Positions 52,918 to 62,497 of a stretch of 64,000 nucleotides of DNA are shown here, in pieces. The notes under the pieces were generated by a model. The model did no database searches. It saw only the letters and a list, made by a program, of their open reading frames with translations, and was not told the origin of the DNA. The first letter of the stretch is position 1; every line of letters starts with the position of its first letter. Source of the stretch: Coptis chinensis (taxonomy: Eukaryota; Streptophyta; Magnoliopsida; Ranunculales; Ranunculaceae); assembly GCA_015680905.1 (NCBI GenBank), contig CM027381.1, forward strand, positions 55,556,501-55,620,500, read 5' to 3'. The translations under genes and the position numbers were made by a program.

Positions 52918-52947
52918 CCCGGGCGTATGCACGGGCTCAAAAACTAG
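52918..52947 (+). other. Helitron 3' terminal hairpin and CTAG end
   Basis: CCCGGGC, loop GTAT and GCACGGG pair with a single G-A mismatch. They are followed by CTCAAAAA and the terminal CTAG, with T after it. This is the signal at which rolling-circle transposition stops. Confidence 0.93.
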
Positions 52948-52986
52948 TATTATAATATATAGTTTTTGTTTGTTAGGTGTAAAAGT

Positions 52987-52988
52987 AT

Positions 52989-53021
<33 letters not shown>

Positions 53022-53120
53022 GAGCAGGTTCCATTTGCCATATTTTGTATACTATAACCCCCTCCCCCCCCCCCCCTCTCTCTCTCTCTCTCCCTCCCTC
53101 CCTCCCTCCCCTCCCCTCCT
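52987..53120. repeat. TA/CA microsatellite and CT-rich simple repeats
   Basis: A (TA)n run passes into (CA)n at 52,987-53,021. After a short gap, a C-run and (CT)n, then (CCCT)n tracts fill 53,059-53,120. Confidence 0.95.
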
Positions 53121-53524
53121 ACAAGATGAGTTAAGTGTTAATAATTTGTGTATATATATGATCTACTATCCATTGGTAACATATTTCCACAAAAATTCAT
53201 CTCATTTAGAAATCTCTAATCTAATTAAAAACTGTTCTCAATTTGGATTTATTTTTAAACAGCTATGATTTTTCGATTTTGCAATCATCCTTTAACATAG
53301 TTAAACATTATCAAATGAGTTGAAATTTTGTAGAGGCGATTTTCATAGTTAGTTGAACACATCCACAAAAAATTATGTTATAATTCACGTTGTATATAAA
53401 GTTATGGGACATGATATAAATTATGGTATAAAAAGTGTGGTGATGGACCAGCCTTTTGCTTTCAAAACATTGGGTACGTAATCATCAACTATTAATTAAT
53501 GTAGCAAGCTCGGCCACTAACTTG

Positions 53525-55585
53525 CATTGGGAGTGTAAAACAGGCCAGCCCGGTCCTAAAACCATGAAGCCCGTATGACTTGAGGGTCGGGCGGACCCTC
53601 TTATGTAGTAAGGGGTGGGCCTATGAGGGTCAATGCTAAAATTGTGAAACCCTAATCCTCACTTCAGCACTATCTTTAGAGAATTGAGGGTCGGGCTAGA
53701 GGGCCAGGTTTGATTACTCTCTTAAACTCTTTATTTACAGTATAATCTTGCTAAATTGATACGTGATAAATTAATTATCACGTTTAAATAATAGGTTTTC
53801 TCAATTTTGACTTTGGTTAATGTACTTAATTAATAATTTAGCTAAAATTTGTAAGATAATAAAATTCAAAAGTTTCGTTTTTAGGTTTGATGTGCCGATG
53901 TATTACATGAATCAATAAGAAATGTATACGAGACTAAAAATATGATGTGGTGTTGTAGGTTGTAGAATAACTTGTATTTGAGTAGTTAAAGTTGATTAAA
54001 AACTTCATTATATTTTATTATTGTTTATATATGGTGAAGTGACCCCGGTTCATATCCCGACAAGGGAACAATTTTTCATATAATGTTGAGAAGCCTACAC
54101 AAAACACTAATTTATGTAAAACATATTTTTCATTTTGCTATTTAATTTATACAATTATTACTTTTTAACAAAATATAAATAAAATTATATATAAAAATTG
54201 TGAGGGCCTTGTGAGGGTCAGGCTGAGGTAGGGGTGGGCAATGGGCCGGGTCAGGCTAGCCCGGCCCTAAACATTTAAAGCTCTTAAGATATTAGGGCGG
54301 GTTAGCCCCGACCTCTAAAGTCAAAGATAGTAGGGTCACAAGTCGAAACCTCAAAGCCCGACCACGACCCTAGCCCTCTTTAAAGGCTTTAGAATCGGGC
54401 TTTTAGGGCGGGCCTATATATTTTTTTTTTTTTACTACATGGGTTTTAAAACTCATTTATATTACAAAAATGTACAATAATCTACAAACTCAAAGTCCAA
54501 CCAATCTAGTAATAATCAGTATAAGTCCAAAATTTAAAATGCACATCCACAATCTAATGAACTCAAGTACATCGAGAGTTCGAATTTGTTCTTCCTTGTA
54601 CTCAAACCTCACTAAAATTACATTTAACATTGAAATACATAGACAAATAATTATATTATTTTAAAAAGGAAGAAGTAATATATATAAAGAAGAAACATAA
54701 TAGTTTTGGTTAAGGGTCATGGAAGTTGTTAAACTATTTGTAATATCATAAATTATTTCTATAATAGATTCAAACAAATATAATATTACCTTTCTTATAA
54801 TTTAAAAGTGATTCAAGCTTTGTATATGGAAATGAAAATATTGGCTTTTGAACAAGTGATGGAGAAAGGTTTTAGATTACAAATGTCATTTTTCTGACAA
54901 AGGTTGTTTTTTGGTTTCTATGTTACAAATGTCTGCTCTGTATTTTGCTTTAATGGTGTGGAAGAAAATCTTTAGTTTTAGACTTGGCTTGGATGTGAAT
55001 AAAAATATAATTTATAAGAAATAAGTGAGAAAAGAAATTGAGAATAATAAGTTATGGACTTTGACTTGATGATCAAAGGAATAAAGTCTTATTTTTATTA
55101 GGCTAGTGCTTCATTGTTCTTCATGGTCGCTAAGTTGACAAGTTTTTGTTATATAAAACAAAGTTATTGGAAGTACCCTTGGGTGTAAGTGATAAATTCT
55201 GAAAGGACAATGTTATTTTAATTGAAAATATTTAACAAAGAGTTGGACAATTATGGTATGTGTATTTATAGTGAAAGTATGAAACAGGGCCGGTTAGGGC
55301 TTGGTTAGGGTCGGGCCTATGTTTTAGAATCTTAGCCCTAGCCCTGCCCTAGAAGGCGCCTAAACTCTGTGAGGGCTTTAGTTGTGAGGGCTTTATAGGG
55401 CTTAGGGTCGGGTCGGTCAGGGCCGGGTTAGGGCCAAATTCCCACCCTAGGCTGAGGGTCGCCCTCATGCTTTCACATCTAAGCCCTTACCGGACTGGCC
55501 CGGCTCTCAAATTGCATGAGGGCTTAAATTTGAGGGCTTTTTCGGCCCATGGGCTGAGGGTTTGAGGCCTTTTTAACACCCGTGG
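53525..55585. mobile_element. Outer hAT-like element, host of a nested copy
   Basis: The ends GGGAGTGTAAAACAGGCC and, inverted, GGGTGTTAAAAAGGCC are followed inward by GGGTCGGGC- and GGCCCGG-rich subterminal DNA of the kind seen in the hAT elements of this window. No matching 8-bp duplication was found, which fits greater age. It is split at 54,229 by a younger hAT copy. No transposase is seen. Confidence 0.55.
54229..55449. mobile_element. Non-autonomous hAT element, long copy, 8-bp target duplication
   Basis: Starts TAGGGGTGGGCAATGGGCC and ends GGGCCAAATTCCCACCCTA, flanked by the identical 8-bp GGCTGAGG at 54,221-54,228 and 55,450-55,457. It shares nearly all of its sequence with the element at 25,667-26,536 but keeps an extra internal segment of about 370 bases (54,540-54,925). 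It has no transposase. It sits within an older, related element. Confidence 0.93.
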
Positions 55586-55688
55586 TGAATGGCAGAAAGA
55601 TAAAGTTTCGATATTTGGTTCCCTATCGAAATTTGAATTCTTCTCAACAAGTTTGAGTTCATTCAAACATTCTCCTTAAAAAAAGCAA

Positions 55689-56053
55689 ATGACCATCTTC
55701 TTCATCTCTTTTCCCTTTTCATCTCTCTTCTTCACAACTACTACAAACCCGCCTTCAACTTACTTACCAACTCTATCCTTAAAAGCCATCTCTTCAAACA
55801 CTTTATTATTAAATGATACTTCAACACAGTGTAAGTATGTTTACCCAGACCCTGTTCCGGAATTTGCACAAACTGTAAGTTACTCATTTTTTTCTTATTG
55901 TTATTTTATGGTTTAATTTGTTCTTGCTTTAGAATTTTGATGTTTTATGTTTTTTAGGAGACTTTGAAGTTTAGGAGTGAGCTTAGGAAGAATCTTTGGA
56001 CTAATAAGGAGTTTGGGGATGATCTTGATAAGGTTGTGAGTGTTTGTGAGGAG
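55689..56053 (+). CDS. PRIN2: PRIN2-like plastid protein, first two exons only
   Basis: PLASTID REDOX INSENSITIVE 2 is a small chloroplast protein needed for plastid-encoded RNA polymerase activity. Exon 1 (55,689-55,874) encodes a serine/threonine-rich, acid-poor N-terminus consistent with a chloroplast transit peptide, then CKYVYPDPVPEFAQT. Exon 2 (55,958-56,053) continues in phase with ETLKFRSELRKNLWTNKEFG and DDLDKVVSVCEE, ending at a GT donor. The expected following exon(s), with the HKEYGGPGTLLVEPF region, were not found in the 8 kb downstream. Either a very long intron runs past the window, or the gene is truncated by the transposon-rich DNA that follows. Family assignment is from memory of the conserved YPDPxPEFA block. 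Confidence 0.6.
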
Positions 56054-57553
56054 GTAATTCTTTTTATCATCTCAGATTTTGTCATTGTATATTTTCCAAT
56101 TTAATTTTAGTGTAATTTGTTTGGTTATGGATAGCTAGTTGCTTTGCTGGAATTGTTCTTGCTGCACCAAAGAATATAATTACTACTACCACTGGGTTGA
56201 CGAAACGAGTGGTCTAGTGGGTCAAGATACGATGATTGTTTGTTGGTTAAGGTATCTCTAAATTCGATTAAAAGGACCAGTGCAACATTGTGGAATGATT
56301 TTGTTGAAATGACCTTTTGCACAATATAAAAAGACCATAGAAATGATGTCGATTAGGATAGTTTGTAAGAAGGTATAGGGGATTATAGTGAATTGTAAAT
56401 TAGGAACTAGGGAACATGTTATTCCATCATCTTCAAGAGCCTTGAATTTGGATTCTTATGAGTGAGCTGCACTGTTCCATGAATTCAACTTACAAGCCAG
56501 TTCTTCAGTTTGTACTTGGTAGAGATACCACACCCTTCTGAACACAGTTAAACTGGAAAGTGCAATATCTAGGAAGCCCTAAGATGTGATTTGGATTGAT
56601 AGGGGATTGTGACCTTCTTGAGGTGATCTATGCTTCTTTTTATAGGTTTGGTTTAGGGGAATGGTATAGGACAGGCGCCCCTTCCTACTTCAGGCACTTA
56701 AAGCACCCCAATTGGAAAAGCACACCGCCTTCTTAATCTTCCATTTTATCCTACTCCTTCCTAAATTCTTCACCACCGACACTCCCCACAACCACCAGAA
56801 CTCCGCCATTACCATGACCACCACCATTTTCCATTGTTACTTCTTATTCTTTTGTTACATCCTTCTTCAACTTTTTTTTTCTTCATTCTCTAATATTTTT
56901 ATTTGTTTTTGTTTCACTTATTCTTCTTTCTTCTTTTTCTCCACAAGAGGAAGAAGAGGAGAAAAAGGAGAAAAAATGGAGAAAGAGAAACAAGAAGAAA
57001 ATGAGAGAATGAAGAAAAAGAAAGAAAAATGACTGGGTCGTGATTGCTATAGTGGTGGGCTGGTGGCGGCGTTGTATTGTACCCATGGTGGTGATGGGAG
57101 GTGGTTTTTGTGGTGGAAATAGGGGTTTCAGTGATGGTTGCATAATAGTCTACGCGCCCATTTATTGGGTTGGTAGCGTATTCCTGGGACATAGACGGAA
57201 TAACCATTTTTTGTTACACCTCTTGCTCGAGCTTTAGTCCTGTATTTTGGGGGGCCAATACCACACCCCCTGGTTTACAAGAAAGAAATGTATTTGTTTT
57301 GTGTTGATTATGTCCACTTTGTTCTTGCTATGGTGGAGGAAAAAGCTAAACTCCAAACAGAAGTAATACAGAGATTCATAGAACACCTTTTTCTATCAGT
57401 AAATTTTCACAATCTCGTCATTATTCCCCAAATATAGTTCAATACTTTGTACACCTTGAGTCCTTGACCTACCAAAAGAAGTAGTGTATTCAGTCGTGGC
57501 ATGAACTACATGTCCTCCTTGAGGTGTCTTTTAAAGTATCAACTTTAATGAGA
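56054..57553. other. Intron-like or intergenic DNA after PRIN2-like exon 2
   Basis: No further PRIN2 exon was seen. Low-complexity A/G- and T/C-rich DNA at 56,870-57,010 yields long frames on both strands without gene character. Confidence 0.45.
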
Positions 57554-57561
57554 TACTTACG

Positions 57562-58410
57562 AATTGGCGGAGCCAGGAGTCTGTTCCAGGGGTAGCACTC
57601 TGTTTCAGGGGTAGCACTGTGTTTTCATTGTAATTAAAACTAGTATGCTTTTCAAGCACTCTGTGAAAACCAAAGAGATATTAATATTTTATTTATTTAT
57701 CAAGTAATGGCGTTATCATTCTATTTTCTATTTAAGATTACAACTACAATTTACACTAATTAGGTAAATGAAATTGGATCAATTTTGCATATAGCAACTA
57801 GTTGGTTCATTTAATATTGTTAATATTATTTGTGTGTAAGTCACTTATTGATATATTTTCTATTATATAATATGTCTAAACTTTCCAGATAATATTTGTG
57901 TTTTGCTAAAAATAATTTTTGAATTTTCTTTTTATCCCTAATCTTTTGAAACGTCACAACCTTCAAAATAAGCATATCGTTCTAATTGCAAAGGTTGCAA
58001 AAGAGGATCCATCCTAAACTCACAAGGTTGCAATGTTTTATATATACGCTGGCTTATAGAGTTATAAGAACATTTTGCTTTTTGATAAAGTTTCCGTAGA
58101 AGTGGGCCTAAACTGACAAAGAAAATTACAGTAAATATTTGCGCAATGGCCAAACAGAGAGTTAACAATGGAACTTCCGAAACACCCCCATTGAATCCAT
58201 GTTGATAATCTTAAGTAGACCTTGCATCTAGGGGGAATAGTCACAAAACTGACAACCAATTGAGTATAATCCTGTTTTTATTAGAACTCAGGGTGAGGTG
58301 GAATAAGAAAGTAACTAAGTAAGTGATTCTTACATGTTTGGCAACCCTTATTTCACCCGATTCCCAGGGTTAGCTTGTGCTAAACCGCAACCCCCCTGGC
58401 TCCGCTCCTG
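57562..58410. mobile_element. Old hAT-like element
   Basis: The right end, read inward, is CAGGAGCGGAGCCAGG; the left end is AATTGGCGGAGCCAGG. The flanks TACTTACG (57,554-57,561) and TGCTTATG (58,411-58,418) agree at six of eight bases, a decayed 8-bp target duplication. It is 849 bp with no recognisable transposase; a minus-strand frame of 76 codons inside it has no known motif. Confidence 0.7.
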
Positions 58411-58498
58411 TGCTTATGTAGAAGTCCTATGCACATCCCATAGTCATGTTAACTTGTATTAATACCATGACTATTATTAATGAATGATTATTCAAACC

Positions 58499-60120
58499 CT
58501 AAACCTTTTCATGTTATCAATGGTATCTTGTGACACGTGATCCTAACAAAGCAGCTCTGTTTTCCGTTAATAGCTTCCACACTGTCAACTGCCGATCAGC
58601 CACCTTGCTAACCCGGACGAGGTTTCGTACAGGTCGCAAGCTATCAGTTATCTTTCTATCACTCATTCACTCATCACTGTCATCTTCTCTTGCTTTCTTA
58701 TCCCGTTATGTGAAATGGTAATTTAACCACTATATCAACCTTTTCTTTTTATATGTTCCTGCTGCCACACCTTTTCTTTCTCCTTGATTCTTTATTCATC
58801 TCATTTTAATTTCACTTTAAGTTTCCACCTAATTTATCTGCAATCTTATCCATTTATTCCCCTTTTTGGTCACGTTTCCCCATATAAAATTTCCCTCCTT
58901 TTAATTTCTTCCCTACAACCACATAGCTTTTTGCACCTCTTGATCATTTATGATTATTATACATTCTTTTCATTTGTCACTATCACCATACTTGCCATCA
59001 GTTCACTTTGTTACCTAAATATGTTTCTTGCTTTTTGTATTTTATCCACGGTGATAATCTGCTTGCCTCACACACTGCCTCTTCTACTTCAGTTGCTTCT
59101 AATGCAACCAATACTTTTGATCCTTAAGGACCTAACAATTTCTTGTCTGCCCCTAATGTTAGTCATTTTATCAAGTTGCCTGATAGTCTAATAGTAATTA
59201 TACAGTATGTCTTTAAGACATGGAGCCCCTTCTCATTAGCCATGGTTTCATGAATTATGTTGATGGCTCATATGCAGCACCTGTTCAGATCCTGCCTGCC
59301 AAAGGTAACCTTATGTTGTGACTAATCATGCTTATTAGTTGCAATGTCAAACTGATCAACTTACTGTGAGTTATATTACTTTTATTTTTACTGAGTCAAT
59401 GCTAGCTATTATTGTTGGCACTAGTAAGTCTCACCCTACATGAGAGTGTCTTTGTCGCTATTTCACGCAACATTCAGTTGCTAATGCTAGCTATATCCGG
59501 TTCTAACCCCTCTCTAAAGAGCCAAGACGGTTTCTAAGTATCTACAACATGAAAATCTCTTAGTGATTCTCTAGATGCTATTGGTAAACTGCTTCATAAC
59601 TTGGATCTTGTGCATTATGTTTTACGTGGTTTGTGTAATCATTTTAGTATGAATGTGACTGGAATCCTTAGTTTTACTCTCTCGCTAGTCGCTACACTAT
59701 GCCACACTATGAGGATCTTTTGAAACACAAATTTCTCAATTTGCTTCAATGGAACCTACTCACACTGATATGTCTCATGGTAACCAATCTTCTCCTGGTA
59801 ATAGGAATAACCAAAAAATGTAAATCGCCACCAAAATAACAACAAAGTAAACATTTAGGAAATTGGAACAATAATAGAGGTAAGAATGAGAATTAGAATT
59901 GAGCAAGAGGCAATGACTCGAATTGGAACAACAAAAGAGGTTAAAATACTAACTGGAACATAACCAACTCTCCTTGTTTCTCAGTGCTCCTTCTGTTATT
60001 CAATGTCAACTTTGTGGTAACACAATTAGGGTAGGAGAAAATGATGTAACCCACATTGCCCCGAAGATGACGTTGAATAGTGGGAGGAGCATCGAGAATA
60101 CATGAAGAGTTGGAATGTTT
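58499..60120 (+). mobile_element. Copia-type retrotransposon fossil: LTR edge, primer site and gag part
   Basis: A decayed Ty1/copia fragment in plus orientation. Its start resembles an LTR edge followed by a degenerate tRNA-Met primer-binding site near 58,515, then gag-like sequence, the clearest part lying around 59,580-59,660. Protease, integrase and reverse transcriptase are not seen. It carries many breaks and is an old, truncated copy. A related copy follows in the opposite orientation. Confidence 0.65.
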
Positions 60121-60419
60121 CAATTAGGATTGTTATCTTTGTTGTTGACCCGTTGTTCTAATCCCTGTTGCTGCCTCTGTTATTGTTCTAATTCTCATTG
60201 TTCCCTATATTACTGCCCAAATTTCCAGCGTTGCTTTTGTTGTTATTTCGGTTGCTATTTTTGTTTTTGTGATTATTCCTATAATAGGAGAAGATTGGTT
60301 ACTGTTGAGTTTTATAATCCCATATCGAGTATGTAAGGCCTTGCATAACAATTTATAAATTATGGGGCCACTCCACTCACTGCCATAGGTTTTGACTTGG
60401 AAGCCCAAATTTAGGATTT

Positions 60420-62016
60420 ACCATGAGATATAGCAGGCACTACAGGGTCTGAGGCATTTGCAATAAAGCAATTCGAGTGGGCACCACAAAGAGGAATATG
60501 TGTTTTGAAAGAAAGTAGTCAAGCTTGAAGATCGTATACTGTGGTGTGTGAAATTGAGGGTGGTAATCACAATCATACTAAAATCATTACTCAAACAATG
60601 TAAGATGTAATCTACAATATCTTGTTATGAACCGGTCCACCAATAGTAACCAAAGAATCACTGAGAGATTTTGCATGTTGGAGATACTCAGAGACAGTCT
60701 TGGGTCCTTTGCTAATAAGAGGAGTTGGAACCAAATATTGGCAGCGATATAAACTGATTGTTGTGCAAATTGGCGAAGTAGACACTGCCCAATAGGGTGA
60801 GTGTTAGTAAAGGACCCAAGACTCAGAGATTGCACACCCTATTGGGCAGTGTCTACTTCGCCAATTTGCACACCCTCTGAGTCTTGGGTCCTTTGCTAAT
60901 AAGACGAGTTGGAACCAAATATTCGCAGCGATATAAACTGATTGTTGTGCAAATTGGCGAAGTAGACACTGCCCAGTAGGGTGAGTGTTAGTGGTGCCAA
61001 CAACAATAACCAACATAGGCTCAGGTGAGAGTAGATGTCATATATTCATATAACTAACAATAAGATGATCAATTTGGTCAATTTATACCAAGATAAATAA
61101 GCATAATTTAAAATAGAAGGTTGTTTACGTTGGGAGGCAGTTTTAACAGGTACTGGAAATTAACCATCTAAATACTTCATGAAACCATGCCATTTTGGAA
61201 AGGCTCCATTTGACAAAGCCATCTTTGATGATTACTACTGCTCAACTCAATATGTTGACTAACATTAAGAGCAGATAGGGAAATTTGTGGCCCTAATGAA
61301 CCAGTTGCCAGGCAGGAGATGATCCAGAATTAGAAGTATTAGTTGCATTACTTGCAGCTGAAGTAGAAGAGATAGTGCATGATTAAGTGGGTGTGTGATT
61401 CAGTGGAAGCATTGGTCATCATCGTGGACAAAAAACAATAAGCAAGAAACAAGATTTAAGTAACAAGGTGAACTGATGGCGGGTATTGTGTGGTAGTGAA
61501 GAATGAAAAGAAGGTATAGTAGTGGCGAATGAAAAAGAGGTAGAGTAATATTAGCTGATCAAGAGGTGGAAAAGTCGTGGTTGTTGGTTAGAATTGTAGA
61601 AATGAAAGGAGAGAATTAAGTATGGGAAAACATGACCAAAAAGGGAAACCATGGATAAGATTGTACTTACATATTACTAATGAGAATAGAATAAAGAAGA
61701 TTATAAGATCAATCTATTTTTTTTTTTTTGGATGGGGGAAGGGATATGAGTGAGAAACTTAACGTTAAATTATAAGGCGGTGAATAAATAATCGAATAGA
61801 AAGAGTGGTGGCGGAGACAAATCAAAGGAAGAGATGGATATGGTGGTTGAATTACCACTTTACATAATAGAGACGAGAAAACAAGAGAAGATGACAGTTT
61901 TAGTGAGGGAAAGGTTAGAGATGGCAGGCGGCATAAGGATACCTAGTCTAGCAGTACCAAGGTGGCTGGTCGGAGGTTGACAATGTTCAAGACACCTCTG
62001 ATACCATGAAAAGGTT
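60420..62016 (-). mobile_element. Second copia-type gag fossil, inverted relative to the first
   Basis: The minus strand repeats the same order as the copy before it: an LTR-like edge and a well preserved tRNA-Met primer site (TGGTATCAGAG, near 62,005), then gag-like sequence down to about 60,420. It too lacks pol. The two copies lie tail to tail. This one has fewer breaks in the gag part than its partner but is still clearly broken, and it contains a local duplication at 60,690-60,990. Confidence 0.7.
60690..60990. repeat. Local duplication with an inverted middle piece
   Basis: The segments 60,700-60,803 and 60,880-60,990 are direct near-copies, both containing CAGCGATATAAACTGATTG. The stretch between them repeats part of the same sequence in inverted order. 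This is a small rearrangement inside the second copia fossil. Confidence 0.8.
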
Positions 62017-62496
62017 TGGATTTGAATATTCATTTATTTCTACCCGCTCGATACAAAGACGAGTGGTTTGTAGAACACATATATTGAGTTGTTCTTTGTA
62101 GAACTGAGATGTTAACATATAATCCCTGGGTTGATTCTCTAGTTTAAAGTTATATAAAACTGAAGATGATTTGGTTATTTTCCCTTTTTGACAAATATTG
62201 CAAGTTTCACTTTGCTAAATGTTGTAGATTGTTAGCTCATTGTTTTGAAGACATAGGTGTTCGCCTATGTTTCCTCCATATATTATAGGCGTGCGCCTAT
62301 AGCTAAAGTCCAAGCCCAATGGGTTGAGAGTCCACTACTTTAGTTATTCTATTTTGGTTGTTTCCTACGTGGCGTGTTACTATTGGTCTATTGTTTTTAG
62401 TGTTATAAATAAGGGCTTATGGTTAGGGTTTCAGTAAGTTATTTAGTTGTTTTTGTGTTTATGAATTATTGAGTGAGATTCAATAAAAGGTGAGAC
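62017..62496. other. Possible LTR remnant and intergenic DNA
   Basis: The first part may be decayed LTR sequence belonging to the inverted copia copy. Around 62,255-62,300 the words GTTCGCCTATG and ATAGGCGTGCGCCTATAG form small palindromes. No gene seen. Confidence 0.4.
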
Positions 62497-62497
62497 T

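Larger units (their letters stand above)
39190..52947 (+). mobile_element. Complete-looking Helitron, 13.76 kb
   Basis: Helitrons are rolling-circle DNA transposons that insert between A and T. The left end TCTATATCTTAATATTAAAG follows an A (39,189) and carries the plant-typical AAGCTCCCAC words. The right end is a hairpin at 52,918-52,935 (CCCGGGC, loop GTAT, GCACGGG, one mismatch), 12 bases, then CTAG, followed by T (52,948). In plus orientation inside are a RepHel gene (Rep HUH motif plus Pif1-type helicase) and, further on, an RPA1-like gene, the pair typical of autonomous plant Helitrons. Captured host exons lie between them on the opposite strand. The RepHel frame is broken in several places, so this copy is probably not autonomous now, although its ends are intact. 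Confidence 0.93.

Noticed and set aside
53525-55585. A target duplication for the outer hAT-like element
   Set aside because: Flanking octamers did not match at any nearby register.
56712-57207. Long frames on both strands after the PRIN2-like exons
   Set aside because: They run through poly-purine/poly-pyrimidine DNA (KEKE and FFLF runs) and have no splice or domain support.
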